Below are positions 35,470 to 49,108 of a DNA stretch of 64,000 bases, one piece after another. The stretch is from Sinotaia quadrata (Eukaryota; Mollusca; Gastropoda; Architaenioglossa; Viviparidae), in contig CM054181.1 of NCBI GenBank assembly GCA_028829895.1, forward strand, positions 61,964,759-62,028,758. The letters run 5' to 3'. Below the pieces are notes generated by a model, which was given only the letters and a program-made list of their open reading frames with translations, ran no database searches and had not been told where the DNA came from. Each line of letters starts with the position of its first letter. Positions within the stretch are counted from its first letter, which is position 1. The translations under genes and the position numbers were made by a program.

Positions 35470-35800
35470 AGAGTGGTTATCAGTGTGTTCAGGAACTGAG
35501 CTTCTAGGCAATGAATAGTATGATCCAAACATTGTTAAAGAGGCTGCAGTCTGTTCGGCAGTGTGGCCAGGAATTGAGTTCCAGACGATGAATGGTGTGG
35601 TCCAAACATTGTTAACGGGAACACAATCCGTTTGACAGTGTGGCCAGGAATTTAGTTCCAGACGACGAATGGTGTAGTCCAAAAGTTGTTAAGGAGAGTC
35701 CAGTATCTATGATAGCGTGGTCATAAGTTTCGCTCCTGTGATGGCACAGAGTCTATGCGAGAGTGTATCAAGGAATTTACATTCTTGTCGTTGAAGATGC
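35470..35800. repeat. ~78-bp tandem repeat, about 4 diverged units
   Basis: gtgtggccaggaattgagtt and ggtgtggtccaaacattgtt recur at 77-78 bp spacing (35,483, 35,561, 35,638), with a weaker fourth unit. Confidence 0.85.
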
Positions 35801-37200
35801 AATGACTGCAGTGAGAGCAAATCGGGAATGCCGCAAATCTGACAGTGTGGACTGGATGCTACGCTCGCTGAACTTGAACTGTGTGACAGAATATTGAAAT
35901 AAAAATTATGAAACACTTTTTAAAAGTGTGTACTAGAGGATAATCTTACTATTGTCGAACTGATTCAATTGTGGATCAAAATATTAAATAGCATGGAACG
36001 AGGGAACACTTTTTGACAGCACGCAGTAGATGACAAACTCCTAGACAGTGAGTTGTGCGAACCAGACGCTAATAGATTAGAGAGGAATGTTTCGTTGCTT
36101 AAAATGTTCCTAGACACTAAATCGTGACATCTAAGGGTAAACTAGGAAGCTGAATGAAACCCTATTTCACTATTTGGAATACACTTCCTAGAATTTAAGC
36201 GGCCTGTTTCGTGTTAGAATGAAGGTTTATTGCGTTCATCCGCAATCCACTGGAGCAAAATCTATTTACGTCTCGTCATCCATTTGGAGTATTTCTATAT
36301 TGAGGTCAAGGTTCATGCCATTAGGTGTCTGCGGACATACCACTCAGAAAGACGTTTAAAAGAAATATTTATACAGATCTCTTTTTCTTACTTGTTTCAT
36401 TCTATTTTAGTTTACTGAATGTTTCAAACCAAACCACAAATACTGTTGCTCTCACCCCTTACCCAACATGTTGCGCAGTATTATTTTACTTTACTGAATG
36501 TTTCAAACCAAAGCACAAATACTGTTGCTCTCACCCCTTACCCAACAATGTTGCGCAGTATTATTTATTTCACTTGGTAAGAGTTTCAAGAAATAAAATA
36601 GTAATGACCTCTTCCTCCTCCCTCCCACCCACCCTACCTCACATGTGACAATCATAACGGACACATCAGGTAAAACAGTAAATGAGAATCTCTCCTATGC
36701 TCTGTTTTACCGAAGTTCCTGCTCATATTGCAGTTAGGACAAAAATAGTTTAGTTACAGATGTCTATCGCTTGGAAAATTCTGCTACTTATTATTGTCAT
36801 GGATACACGAAATACACAAAAGGCTGTTTTCTTGGTTCTTGTTTTCACAAAGATAGAAGAAATTATCGACTTTGAATAAAGAAGGAAATAGCCAATCAAA
36901 GAGGAGGTTCAACGACCTTTTGTCTACTCTGGGCTCAGATCAATAATTCTGTTTTCGGTTACTGTACAGGAGGGAATGTACTGTTTATTATAGCATATTA
37001 TTGGAAAGGCAAGTCAATTTAGTCATGGCAGTACATAACAGTTTACTTAATTAGTAGGGTGAGGGGGGGGGGACAATAGGAGTAAATCCCTTGAATGAGA
37101 CAGAGATGTCGTCCGAATCTGTCACTTTAAATCAGTCTGTAGTAGTCCCACATAAGCTATGGGTAAAAACTCAGACTTAATGTTGTACAGTATTTATTCA
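35801..37200. other. Non-coding; one 78-bp duplication
   Basis: At about 36,411-36,568 a ~78-bp unit (actgaatgtttcaaaccaaa ... cttacccaaca) occurs twice. A poly-G run is at 37,064-37,071. No gene is recognised. Confidence 0.55.
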
Positions 37201-37204
37201 AATA

Positions 37205-37760
37205 GAAGCGCTTACACACACGAACACACACTTACACAATTTGCACGTGTTCATGCAAACACGTACCTACTCGCACACACATCCACACATGTAATTACAC
37301 ATACATATATACAAACTCTCACACACAAAATACACTCAACATATACATACAAATACTTATACATACTGACGTATACACGCAGTTGCATACGTACGAAACA
37401 CAACTACATAATTATAAGCTTGCACAAAACTTTCCCACCTGATGCAGAAGACGAAGGAGCGAGTACAGTAAAATCGATTTTATCTGTCAGTTTAAAATTA
37501 CTTTGCAGAAAAATTGGCTTCATGTCTTATCTCCATCAAACTCAACCTCTCGTTAGTTGTACTGCGTCTTTTCAGAAGAGAATTGTAATCATTTCTTGGA
37601 CGTTGACTATCATTAAAGAAAGCGGTGAATTGCTTTCTGAAAATCGATTAGTGAAAGGTAGAGTTATCTCGGTTGCCTACAGGAATTTTTACATACATTA
37701 CCGAGAAAAGTGTTCTCTTTGATCAGAGGGAGGTAACCCTACATATTGTTGTTTGAGAGT

Positions 37761-37808
<48 letters not shown>
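37205..37808. repeat. Degenerate CA/TACA tract and (GT)n
   Basis: 37,205-37,420 is CA-rich with interruptions, and 37,762-37,808 is nearly pure GT. A 187-codon plus frame (37,159-37,722) begins in the CA tract; its non-repeat half shows no recognised domain, so it is not called as a gene. Confidence 0.8.
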
Positions 37809-37812
<4 letters not shown>

Positions 37813-38580
37813 CTAACAATTCGCCACTGGGCTTGCATGGGCCATTTCGTCTTCAAACCTTATCTGTCCTGGGAAACTCCAGTGGGACTTGTCCCCCTCA
37901 CTTGGATCTGGGGTGCGGGAACTGTCATCGTTCCTGTAATCCGTCATTGTCGTCCGTTTCGGCTTTTACTTGAATGCAGTTATTTTCGATTGTAGTTCTT
38001 GTTCGCTTGTTGTGGTCTGATTTCGTTGTGTTGTAGCCCTGTTGTGGTATGCAGGTTTTATTTCTTATGTCTGTTGACTGTGACTGTGAGGGTTTGTTAA
38101 CCATGTTGTTTGTCGGGAGTAGAGGAAGCAAAATCTGAGTCATTTCAGGACACCCCAGCGGATTCTATTGATGGTTCTTTTCCGGTACCGCCCGGCAATA
38201 AATAAATGAATAAAGTTTTAAAATATCGAAGGGGAGAATTAGAAAATGCTTAATAACTGAGTCGAACAGTTGCAGAGCTACGAGTAATTTCACATCAAGT
38301 TTCAGATTCCTGAGGTACAACTGTCTTCGATGTGGGAAAAAAATCTTGTAATACCTCCGGGATCCGTAGAGGGCTGGCTTGTGAAAGTCGTTGTGCCAAT
38401 GGTGTCCTTTGGGCTGGGGTCTAGTTGTTACTTTGATGTGGAGTGTAAGACATTTATGAGCCACCATAGCAAGCCTGAAAATGGTGATTGTCTGAGTAGT
38501 GTTGTGGTTGTTGTCGTAGGAGTGGTGCTGGTTATATCTATCGGCTTGGGCATATTGCTTTTGTTGCTCCCTTATCCATT
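37809..38580. other. Unassigned sequence with antisense open frames
   Basis: Both strands are open for about 150 codons around 38,165-38,614. The minus frame begins RPPKWIREQQKQYAQ. The plus frame has a hydrophobic Val/Leu run from a gtt-rich stretch. I recognise neither, and a decayed retroelement is as likely as a gene. Confidence 0.3.
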
Positions 38581-38752
38581 TGGGAGGCCTTTTCATTTTG
38601 CTTTCTGTTTGCATGTCTGTCTTTGGGAGGCCTTTTCATTTTGCTTTCTGTTTGCATGTCTGTCTTTGGGAGGCCTTTTCATTTTGCTTTCTGTTTGCAT
38701 GTCTGTCTTTGGGAGGCCTTTTCATTTTGCTTTCTGTTTGCATGTCTGTCTT
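38581..38752. repeat. 43-bp tandem repeat, 4 perfect units
   Basis: Four essentially identical units starting tgggaggccttttcattttg, indicating very recent amplification. Confidence 0.97.
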
Positions 38753-40930
38753 TGGGAGTTACCCTTAACGTCGGTTATTGATAATGCAAAAACGTATGCT
38801 GGTCTTTTGTGAGATGCATTTATGTTGGTCATTGTGAGATACTGTTATGTCTCTGAGAGGTATGCTTTTATCTCTTATTGAAAGGATACGCCTATGTTGG
38901 TCCTGAGGGATACGTTTATTTTGTCGCTAATTTAGAATTAGAAGCACTTGTCAATCATATGAAAGATATATTAATATCGGTAAGGCGGCAGTTATGTTTA
39001 TAAGTTGGTTTAGAGAGATAGGTTACTGTTGATCAGTAAGAGATAGAGGTATATGTCGATTTTTTTAAATACCGGTAACTGTGACATATGTGGTCTTGGA
39101 GAATGTTTGTGGTTAAGCACGCTATTGTCCATAGCAAAATACACTAATGTTCATGAAGAAGTATGCTAATATTCGTGGAGAAGTACGCTAATGTTCATAA
39201 TGAAGTATGCAAATAGAGATCAAAGAGAAGTACGCTTATATGTATGTAGTGCAACGTCTTTGGACGAATCAATTATTTATTTTTAAGTTATGTGGATCTA
39301 TATGTGTAAACTTTGAAAAAATGTCTTAAGAATAGCCTTTACATGTCTAACATTAAGCATTTTAAAGTCGATGATGTTTTTACTGTACTATAGATTCGTT
39401 TTCTAGTATTAATAAATGGCCTACTGAGCCTCCATCTGCCTTGAAGTATTATGGTATTTCTACTCTGTACCCGCTTTATCATGGAAGTTCCACCATCCCT
39501 ATCCCTCACTGTTATGAAATTCCACTCCGTCCCCTGCTATCATGGATGTTCAACCCTTTTCCGGATACTAATCCGAGTTCATCCTACAAGAATTCATTAA
39601 TAATTTAGTTTTCTCTCCTTGCTTAAAGAATAGAATTTGAGGTACAGTTCTTAGTTCTTGAAGTGTTAGTTTTAATACTCACTAAATTATATTCTTATGC
39701 CATTGTTACTATAAGTCAACATAGACAATCAACACGGAAGGTTATCAAGATCACAGAAGTAAGTAAAGGAAATATAAGAGAGGTATTTAAGGTACAAGAC
39801 CTGTGCGATTATCTCCCTTGATGCACAGCAGGTGACAGTGTAGAAATGTGTTGGTTGTCTCTTTAACAACTGCTGTTCTTTATTCAGGTTGAAGAAGAAT
39901 TGAAATCATCTTGAGCAAATTAGACGAAGGTTGATTGCAGTTGATCACAAAAACAGGTACACATCGAGGAATGGAGTTCAAGAATGGAACCAACAAAAAC
40001 TGGAAGGTGAAGACGAAGAAAAGACGAAAGGTTAAACACTGTTACTATTACTGTAATGACACAGACCTGTCTTGTAAAAATCTGGCATAAATCACATCAT
40101 ACAGCTTGGTGATCAAACGTAAGTTCTATAGGTAATGAATCATGCTTCAGTGGTTGCAACATGCCTGCAATACGTCTTAGGCCATCTCTACACCTGTTCA
40201 ATCTTAGGTGGCAATAATTGCCAGGCAGCAAACATATATTCTAAACAAAATAAAATGCAAATAAAGAAAGCAATCGATCACAGAGTTAGTAAATTGCTAA
40301 TATGCGGATGACAGTAGCAGTGGAATTCTTTTTCAAATTTAAATGTAAAGAAAGATTCAAAAAAATGTAATTTGTTCCTTGTTCCATTTTTCCCCCTTCG
40401 GGTATTCTTTACCGTTTTCCTTTTGCAATAGTCTCCCTTGGCAAGAGTGGCCTTTATTTTGTTATAATTCAATGACATGCAACAATATGTTGAAACACAT
40501 TTTCAAGTAAAGTGATTGAAAATAATATTAAGAGTGTCTGAAAATAGAAGAAAGGGAAAATAATATTAAGGTGTCTGAAAATAGAAGAAAGGGAAAACAT
40601 AGACATCACGATAACACTGGACCTGAACTTGTGCACAGCAAATACACATCTTTCCCGCCAATTAACATTAGATTTAGGATATAATTAGACTTCCTGTCAG
40701 CCTGCAAGTAGATCTGTCTGCAGGATGTTTTGGTTTGCTTCATTGTTGTCAACATGACATGCCACGCCTATATCTATTTCGCTGTTGCCATGGCTACTGT
40801 GTAAATGCGTCCGTCGCAATACCCTTTTCGACACGGAGTAATTTTCCACTTACCTGACGAGAAATCAGAGAAAACTGGATGGTTTTCTGAGAGGGAGAAA
40901 GAACAAGCTGCTACGAACGACTCCAAAACG
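38753..40930. other. Non-coding; short recurring phrases
   Basis: Between 38,790 and 39,250 phrases such as gagaagtacgctaatgttca recur irregularly, indicating an old decayed minisatellite. A 42-bp duplication (aataatattaag...gggaaaa) sits at about 40,522-40,600. A 39-codon ORF at 39,971-40,090 (Lys/Arg-rich, three Cys) is probably chance. Confidence 0.5.
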
Positions 40931-40934
40931 TCAA

Positions 40935-40978
40935 TGTGGGTGTGTGTTTGTGTGTGTGTGTGTGTGTGTGCGTGGTGT

Positions 40979-41047
<69 letters not shown>
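40935..41047. repeat. (GT)n microsatellite
   Basis: More than 100 bp of TG repeats with a few interruptions. Confidence 0.98.
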
Positions 41048-41050
<3 letters not shown>

Positions 41051-41708
41051 ATATAGGTTTACTATTAGAATGAAAAACATAACCATGTAGTGAAATATCT
41101 ATTCCTGGAATTACATATAATGTATACATAGTAGATCAATTTAATTTCAAGCTTGTGTTGATGTCATTTTATGCAGGACGTGTTATCTCACTTTCTTTTC
41201 AAATTCTTACAAGTAATCAGAGCTGGAGAGTTTCTTAAATTTTAAATGTTAGTTTGACACAATGCAAATACGCTAATGCAGATTGATTCACTCGTCTTTT
41301 ATAATTACAATAAGTAAATGCTTGAAGGAAAACTCCGGCAAGAAAAGTTATAATGTTGTCGTCATTTCTTAAAGTGCCTATGTTCTTTCTATGCAGTCGC
41401 CAAAAGATGCAGCGTAGAATATTGTATTACGATATAATAATTATAACAGAAATAAAAGCTATAATACTACTACCACTACTACCACTTCTACTACTACTAC
41501 TAAAATAAACGCAATTTTTGCTAAAGTAAACTGAAATATTCCTGTAATGTCGCTGAAAGTATGATTACGTACTAAAGTTTGGTTGCTAATTTTACAGTAG
41601 GGATAGCGTGATCTGTATGTCACTTTTTTTTTTTAAATGGCGAATTTAAAAGGATGTATGGTGTTATAAAAGTGCAAATCAAAGTTACCTAAGTGATCTG
41701 ACGGCCTG

Positions 41709-42072
<364 letters not shown>

Positions 42073-42093
42073 GTTCCTACTCTCTTTTTTCTC

Positions 42094-42097
<4 letters not shown>

Positions 42098-42162
<65 letters not shown>

Positions 42163-42170
42163 ACACACAA
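42098..42170. repeat. (CA)n microsatellite
   Basis: About 70 bp of CA repeats just after the tetranucleotide array. Confidence 0.97.
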
Positions 42171-44640
42171 GCATACACATAAATGTATCTATCTTTTGTT
42201 GCACTGATTGAGGAGGCTCTTAGACAACTTACTGGGCGACATCTGTTACCAGGCACTGAACACCACCATCACCATTCACACAGCATAATCTTATAGTGAA
42301 CAGCATACTGATTGTTTTAACCACAGCTCTACTGATTGATTTGTTGACTAATTAGATGACTGATTACATATTTACAATCCTAACGTTTGTCAAATGTTTG
42401 GCACTGCCCAGTAATGCGGCACTGCGTTTGTCAGTGATTTATTTAACTCGTGCATTTCTGGACTCAGACACAAAACGGTCGACATTCATTGATTGTCCTC
42501 GCCATTTAAGTTCTTCAAGTTGTGACCACATTAACCTTAGTGTATTTGAGGAAAGTCAGTTTTAACTCAATGAGTTTCATTCCACTACCTCCCCCACTGT
42601 CCACCACACACACAAACACACACACACACGCACACAGACTCACCTTATGCGTTCACCCTTTTTGAGTCGAAGGCATTTCTTAGATAAGACGCACATACCA
42701 GAAATTGGCGTTTGTAGCAGTCTGCACAGTCTCAACACAAATACAGGAAGCCAGTGAACTAAAAGTCAATGATTTCCTCGTGATTGAGCCATGTCTGCTG
42801 TAAAAGTCCAAAATTGTTGTCCGACGAAAGAGACCCTTCAGGTAGCGAGCGCCCTCTAAGCGTTTAGTTGCCGTCCTTGTGAGACCTAATTTTGCGACAG
42901 CTAAAATAAGCGTATTTTGCGACATCCATTGGGCCCTTAAAAGCCGGAAACACTTTATTCAGCGCCGCATAGCGTTTTCCGGTTTCTGAGAAAGCAAGTT
43001 ACTCCTCGTGGAGATGTTATGAGTTGCCGCATCACTTTGGTGACTTAAAAGAGCTCTTTTGTGATTCACACAGTGGAAATTGACTTGGAGGCGTGTACCT
43101 CTAAGATTGTTTCATTTTTTTCCCTTTTATTTTCTAGCGGCCTACCTCTGGTGTGCCTGCGTCCAGCCGTCTAACAGAAATGGGTTTGTTCACTGTGAAT
43201 GGAGGTTTAATTACTGTACACATTTTTGAAAACAATTACTTATAGATGCACGTTTTAAATTTAGCGAACCGAATTGAACACATATCAGGTACAACAGTTC
43301 TCAGAAAATTGTCCCTGCGTATTATGGGCGTGACCACTATATTTAAGCGCATAGTTTGTAATCTGTAAAATGGCAATTATTGTATATTCTATATTATTTT
43401 ACATTTTGTGAATTTCCTGTCAGTAAATGTCTAAGTATGGGTGTGTTATTTTGGCCTAGATAGCCTGTACGAGTTCAGAGGACTCCCTGGCTAGCGTTGT
43501 GTCATGATGCATTCAGGGAGAAATAGATTAGCCAGAGTGAGTAAGATTAGTAAGTTATGACTCACAGGAATGATGACCCCTGAGTGACTTAAAGTAAGTA
43601 AGTCTGACTAACAATTAATAGAGTTTATAGAACCTACAAGTTGAACAATGACCAAAGACCGAATACTAACTTTGACCAATTAGAAAGATTTAGGATGCAA
43701 CATAAAGTTTGATATTAGAGACAGCTAATTGCATAAGACAATTACAGAAAGAGGAGGTACTGAAAAAATATTATTAATTTCAGTTTATTTTATGTCGAAG
43801 ATACTGCAAGACGGGAGAGTACACCCTGTGCTCTGCAAAAGTCTGACTGGTTAGCCCTCTCAACCAGCAGAATTCATCCTAAATATTATATTTACTACTT
43901 TATTTGTTTGGTCTTATTTACAAAAGCACAGACGCCCAAGGCCATCATCGAGAAACAAATGCTATTTCAAATTAGCGTTATAATAATTTTAATTTTTCAT
44001 TTGTTTCTTTTTTTTTTTTCGGTACTGACAAGCTACGGAATCATCCGACTGGAGTGAAATTGAAAAGATCCGGATTTTCTACATTTTCTACATGCACTCA
44101 CATCAACCAACTGCACAACAAGAAACAAAATTAAAATTAAAAATTCCATGCGACGACGGATTACAGCAACGACAGCCTTCATAAGCTTCCCCGCCATCAC
44201 CCCTCCCGAACCAAGCGAGGGGAGCGAAGCCCTGTCTGTTCACCTCCCCACACACCCCGAGGCGAAAACGTCTGGTGACGAAAACCTCAATTCATGCACA
44301 GGCACGGAGAGAAGTTAACACTACAACAACAACAACAATCGTATAAACTTTATTCTACTCTGAGACTTCGCTAGAAGCATATGGCTAGAATTTTCCTCTA
44401 GAACGCTTGTGAAAGTTGTAGGTGTATTATGAATTTTGGAACACAAATGCGCATTCTTTCTTTGGCTGTGTCCTGCGCCCAAGTTCTTGTACAGCTATGT
44501 TCTGCTTCATTTGTTCTGCCCTGATGTCATGCGGCATTGACAGACGAAATTCAGTGAAATAAAACTGCCAGAACAATTGAGCATAGTTGACTAGTGACAA
44601 GAACGGAGCGATTACGAGTTTTAAAAAATATATTATCTAT
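42171..44640. other. Long non-coding stretch, nothing firmly recognised
   Basis: An 81-codon minus frame (42,680-42,925) and a GC-richer patch at 44,195-44,300 are the only departures from AT-rich background. Neither has a recognisable domain or splice structure. Confidence 0.5.
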
Positions 44641-44654
44641 CTGTTTTCCTGTCT

Positions 44655-44770
44655 AGTTTGTGTGATGTCACTTGTCTTGAATGAATGTGATGTCACTTTG
44701 TCTTGAATGAATGTGATGTCACTTGACCTGTATGATTGTGACGTCATTAGCTCTGTATGATTATGCTGTA
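44655..44770. repeat. 28-bp tandem repeat with CRE-like palindromes, about 4 units
   Basis: Units carry tgtgatgtcacttgtcttga. The last preserves a perfect TGACGTCA (44,739-44,746) and the others TGATGTCA. Confidence 0.85.
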
Positions 44771-44918
44771 CACTGCATGGCTTTTTATTTGATAGGACAC
44801 AAGACTTTGGACTTGCATTCCTTAACCATCGAGACCCTGTTCTCAAGAAAATGAATTTATATTAATTGGCATTACTCGTTTAAATGTCATCATCACATTC
44901 TGTTCTAAACTGAAACAG

Positions 44919-45099
44919 TGTGTTTGTGTGTGTGTGTGTATGTGTGTGTGTGTTTGTGTGTGTTTGTGTGGGTTTGTTTGTGTGTGTTTGTGTGTGTGTT
45001 TGTGTGTGTTTGTGTGTGCTTGTGTGTGTTTGTGTGTGTGTTTGTGTGTGTTTGTGTGTGTGTTTGTGTGTGTTTGTGTGTGTGTGTATGTGTGTGTGA
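44919..45099. repeat. (GT)n/(GTTT)n-type microsatellite
   Basis: About 180 bp of GT repeats interrupted by gtttgtgtgt phrases. Confidence 0.97.
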
Positions 45100-46335
45100 T
45101 TTTAAATATTATCGGCATGAATTACTGGATACTTTTTTTACGCTGTCAGAAAAAGTGAGTAATAAACTTATTATCTGCGGTCCTGCTGTTCTAAGTCTAT
45201 AAAATCAGCAACAACCTAGCATGAACGCTAATTAAAACCATCAGTAAATCTATAACGTTCATCAGTCAGTTAATAAGAGCGAATTAAATGAGGAAATGTG
45301 TGTGTGTATGTGTGGGGTGTGTGTAGGGGGTGTGTGGGGGGTGTCGGGGGGTTATGAGTTGAATGTATGCTTGTGAGTGTGACAGCGTGACGGAATGCGG
45401 GGAGGTGAGCGGTTTACTGTTTACAGAAATATAACGCTCTCAAAATATCAGCTGGTCTCTTCTCAGACTGATTAACTATATAGAGACCACTTTAAAAGCA
45501 CCTTGACTGACACTTAACAATATCGATCAGACCAAAGCAAATAGATTTATACGTATGCAGTTCGTCCGATTCTTGACCTTGCAGATTTAATATGTAAGCA
45601 AAAAGATGGGTATCTAAATAGATATATTTACATCTTTATATTTACATTACAGCAGTCATTTTGCTATATAAAGAAACACATTAACACATAATGCACGTGC
45701 TAAAGCAGGCAGAACTTTGATTATAAAGACATTAATATTATCTAACTAGAGAGTCAGTTACCTCATTAGATGGAAATTGTTACCAAAGTAGACTCTTTGA
45801 TTTTTAAGGAGATGGACGGTTTTTTTTTTAATACTGCTGTGAGCAGGGTTAATAGACTAAGACTCTAGACTAATTAACCCCTTTAACCCCGCCTGTAAAG
45901 GACTTTATAAAATGCTGACGACATACTCGGTCAAACCTCTGGCCTCAAACTTGATTACAATAACATTTTCCTTCCGCTGAGTGGTACCGGTTCAAAATCA
46001 ATATTCCAGTTTGTGGACCTTTATGCTGTACTATTGCCTATTTTGATTTTGACCTTCACACTTTTTATTACATTGACGAGAATCACACTTAGTATATGCT
46101 AATGTCTAACTTACAAGTAAACAAAAAATTGCCCAAAACAAGACATAAGACTTTCCTATTAATTGTAAAGAATTTATTTACCAAAAGGAAATAAACAAAT
46201 TGAAATTTACAATATGAAATTGATTTCTGCAGAAACAAAACGTCTGTCAGTAGCTCCAACAGAGGATAGCAAAACGTCTGTCAGTCTTGTCGAGCTAGCG
46301 ATGATGAATGTTAATATTCCATAGATATACCTAAT
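45100..46335. other. Non-coding; G-rich tract
   Basis: 45,311-45,352 on the plus strand has four or more G-runs (gggg, ggggg, gggggg) within 45 bp and could form a G-quadruplex. No gene is recognised. Confidence 0.5.

Positions 46336-46338
<3 letters not shown>

Positions 46339-46389
<51 letters not shown>
46339..46389. repeat. (CT)n microsatellite
   Basis: About 50 bp of CT followed by a short CA run. Confidence 0.98.
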
Positions 46390-46406
<17 letters not shown>

Positions 46407-46744
46407 AACACACACACAATTTTCTATGTGGCTACAACTTTATTAATTGATGTAGATTATGTATAGTACATAACATACTAATGCACTCCAAGCAATTGGA
46501 TTATTACAGTCCAATCGTTTACTAGGGTACAACGCCTTTAATCATAATTCTAATCAGACTGTCATGCTTTTCACAGATTATGTGATTAAAACTGAGGCAT
46601 ACTGTTTAATACTATGTACACAAAGTGTACAGGAAGTTATCTGTATTTAACAATGACAATGTCAGCACTATCTATGACGTCATCACGACAGCGTCATTTT
46701 TCATCAGGGAAGCGACAATTTTTTTTTTCTACAGGAATTGTGGA

Positions 46745-47195
46745 GTTATGTCTTGTGAGCCTGAATTTGTTTATCTTGCTCAATAGGAGTCATTGTGTCT
46801 TTTCTGAAATGGGTCTTTGTGTTCTTGTTCAATGGGAGCCATTGTGTCTTTACTGAAATTAATGGTCTTTGGTTTTTTGTTGAATGGAAATCATTGTGTC
46901 TTTACATAAATTGCCTTTGTTTGTATTTTTTGTTCAATAGGAATCAATGTGTCTTTAATGAAATTACTGGTCTTTGATTTTTTTGTTGAATGGGAGTCAT
47001 TGTGTTTTTACTGAAATTAATGGTCTTTGTTTAATCAATGGAAGCAATTGTGGCTTTATTGAAATGGTCTTTTTGTTTTGTTGGTAGGAGCCAATGTGTT
47101 TTTACTGAAATGGTCTTTTATGTTTTTTTAATGGGAGCTGATTAGCTGATTGTGTCTTTACTAAAATGGTTTTCACTTTTTGTTTTAGTGGGAGT
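46745..47195. repeat. Degenerate ~55-60-bp minisatellite (gggagtcattgtgtctttac)
   Basis: About eight diverged units with gggagtcattgtgtcttta, ctgaaa and tggtctttgt. A related piece is at 48,425-48,490, so the unit is also dispersed locally. Confidence 0.85.
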
Positions 47196-48670
47196 CATTA
47201 TTGTCGCCGCTATACTCTGGGGTGACTTTGCAATAATGACTTATACCAACGCTGTATAATTAGTTATGATACAAGACATCTACAAGTGCCGGTGCAGAGC
47301 ATGGGTCACTGGTTAAATATGTATATCTGCAACTGTTACGCTGATATACTGGTACGTCGCCAATTTGGCTCCGCCCCCAACTCAGATTCAGCTGAGATTT
47401 AATGGTTATGAATATTATATATATAATGATTACAATTAACGAACAGAGGACAAGACGTACTCATTACATTATCACTTGAACTACGAAAATAACGATAGAA
47501 CTAACAAACACGCGTTTTAAAATAATAACAAGAAATTTAATAAAAAGAAAAAAGTTAACAAGAAGTTCATCCTAAGCCAGTTCATTGGACTGAAGTCACT
47601 GTCTGAATAGGCACTTAGCTTAAGCACAGAAATGACGTCAGTCTTGTAGACTTGAGTTTTGCCAGCCAATAGATCGGCACGTCCCAATTCAGCCGGGACA
47701 AGTAGAACGGTCACACAGGCACAGCCACACAGGCAAACAACAGGCAGCTATAAACGAGCAGCCGAGGATACACAATAACAAGGAAAAAAAACCCTGCAAC
47801 ACAAACAATTGCAAAGCCTAAGTGTCCAGTCCAGTGCTCGATTAATAATTACTAAGTTTGGCATAGGCCTCTGAAAGGAAGAATATTAATATATTCATAA
47901 ATAAAACATAGTATATAACATCCTAATAAAACTTAACCATTCACACAAATACAAAGACGCTTTTACCTATATAGCCAGGGTTTTCTTCTCTCATATACGA
48001 CCCAGTGTTGTTTTGGGCGGACTACCCTTTCAGTCGTCACCCTCAGACGATTTTTCAGGAAGTAGTGAAGATAACATTTTCACTGTGGTTTTTATTACCC
48101 TGCTTAGACCAGCTTCTGACCTGTTCAATTCATTAGCTCTAAGATGATTATGTCCCTCTAACAACTCTAACCACCCGCTAAGCGTACGCACTGACCACAC
48201 GCTGACCGCCTCGCTCGCAGACTTCAAACACCGCAGACATCAAACGCCAGTCCCTAAATCTTCCACACATGTCTCTCATTCATTTCAGGGCTTCCCTTCT
48301 CTGTAAACAGGACGCAATACGCACTCATTCCACAAATGAAAATTTATATAAAATATATATGTGGGAATATTTTCCCATCATACAACAATTATGCGTTAAT
48401 AAAATTTACTCTGTTATCTTGCCCAGTAGAGGCATTGTGTTTTATTGACACAATTATTCTCTGTTTACAATGGGAGTCATTATGTCATGAAAAGTGCATT
48501 CTTACTTTGTTCCTCAAGAGTCTTAGTTAAATGAATTCGTTACAACCTGAAACGTCAGAGTTCTATTTTGAAAAACTTGCCGGTACACTTTCCCTGACAA
48601 TAAATAAATTGCTTGTCCTGTATGTCTCTTAACCATCCACGCCCTATTTATTGTCTATGGCTTTGTTTAT
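47196..48670. other. Unassigned sequence; hairpin and one odd small ORF
   Basis: 47,194-47,240 is an inverted repeat with a perfect 10-bp stem (gtcattattg / caataatgac). A perfect TGACGTCA is at 47,633-47,640. On the minus strand 48,227-48,030 encodes 65 residues with a protein-like composition, including WLELLEGHNHLRANELNRSE and an acidic end, but an in-frame stop lies just upstream. I do not recognise it; a 3' exon or retroelement fragment is possible. Confidence 0.35.
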
Positions 48671-48682
48671 TATTATTATTCA
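48660..48682. repeat. Short (ATT)n at the LINE 3' end
   Basis: tttattattattattcagcc joins the second LINE fragment at the same base as the junction near 27,909. Confidence 0.85.
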
Positions 48683-49108
48683 GCCTCTTTCCACGACTTC
48701 TGCTTGACTGTCGGTTGTGATCCAAGGTCTCGGAATCTTACCAAGATTCTGGGAGATCCAAGGTTTTACGGAGGATGTGGGCACTTCCGAGGAGCGCTGC
48801 TTTGAGTAGTGGAGCGATTCTGTGGTTTCCAGGGAGTTTATTCAGGTAGCCTTCCAATTCAGATGTTATGTTCCCCAAGGCTCCTATCACTATAGGTATC
48901 ACTTTTGCTCTGGGTTTCTAATCTGAGGTCTTGGTATTTTTCTATTTTTTCTCTTTCTTTTGTTTTTATGTTTCTATCACTAGGAACAGCGACATCAACA
49001 TTTGTTACTGTTCTGTTGGACTTATTGAGAACTACAATGTCTGGTCTTTGTGCAGGAATCACCCGATCTGTTCTTATCTCGGTCCCACAGTATTTTGACT
49101 TCTTCTGT
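48683..49108 (-). pseudogene. Second R4/Dong-like LINE fragment, 5'-truncated
   Basis: It aligns at high identity with 27,910-28,345. The minus frame reads RTDRVIPAQRPDIVVLNKSN and DVAVPSDRNIKTKE..KIEKYQDLR, so the PD-x14-D endonuclease motif is kept. A short deletion after the KIEKYQDLR part then breaks the frame. The 5' truncation at about 49,108 passes straight into an ATT-rich microsatellite, and the 3' end also abuts ATT repeats. Confidence 0.85.

Noticed and set aside
38330..38812. 160-codon ORF with a hydrophobic segment
   Set aside because: The hydrophobic run comes from gtt/ttg-rich DNA and the second half is the 43-bp VNTR. The antisense strand is equally open.
39971..40090. 39-codon ORF, basic with three Cys
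   Set aside because: Short, with no signal peptide, splice context or repeat in the duplicate region. Expected by chance.
47340..48330. Possible solo LTR with a primer-binding-like ttggcgacg on the minus strand
   Set aside because: No paired LTR, no target duplication and no gag/pol remnants could be found, so the match is too short to support.
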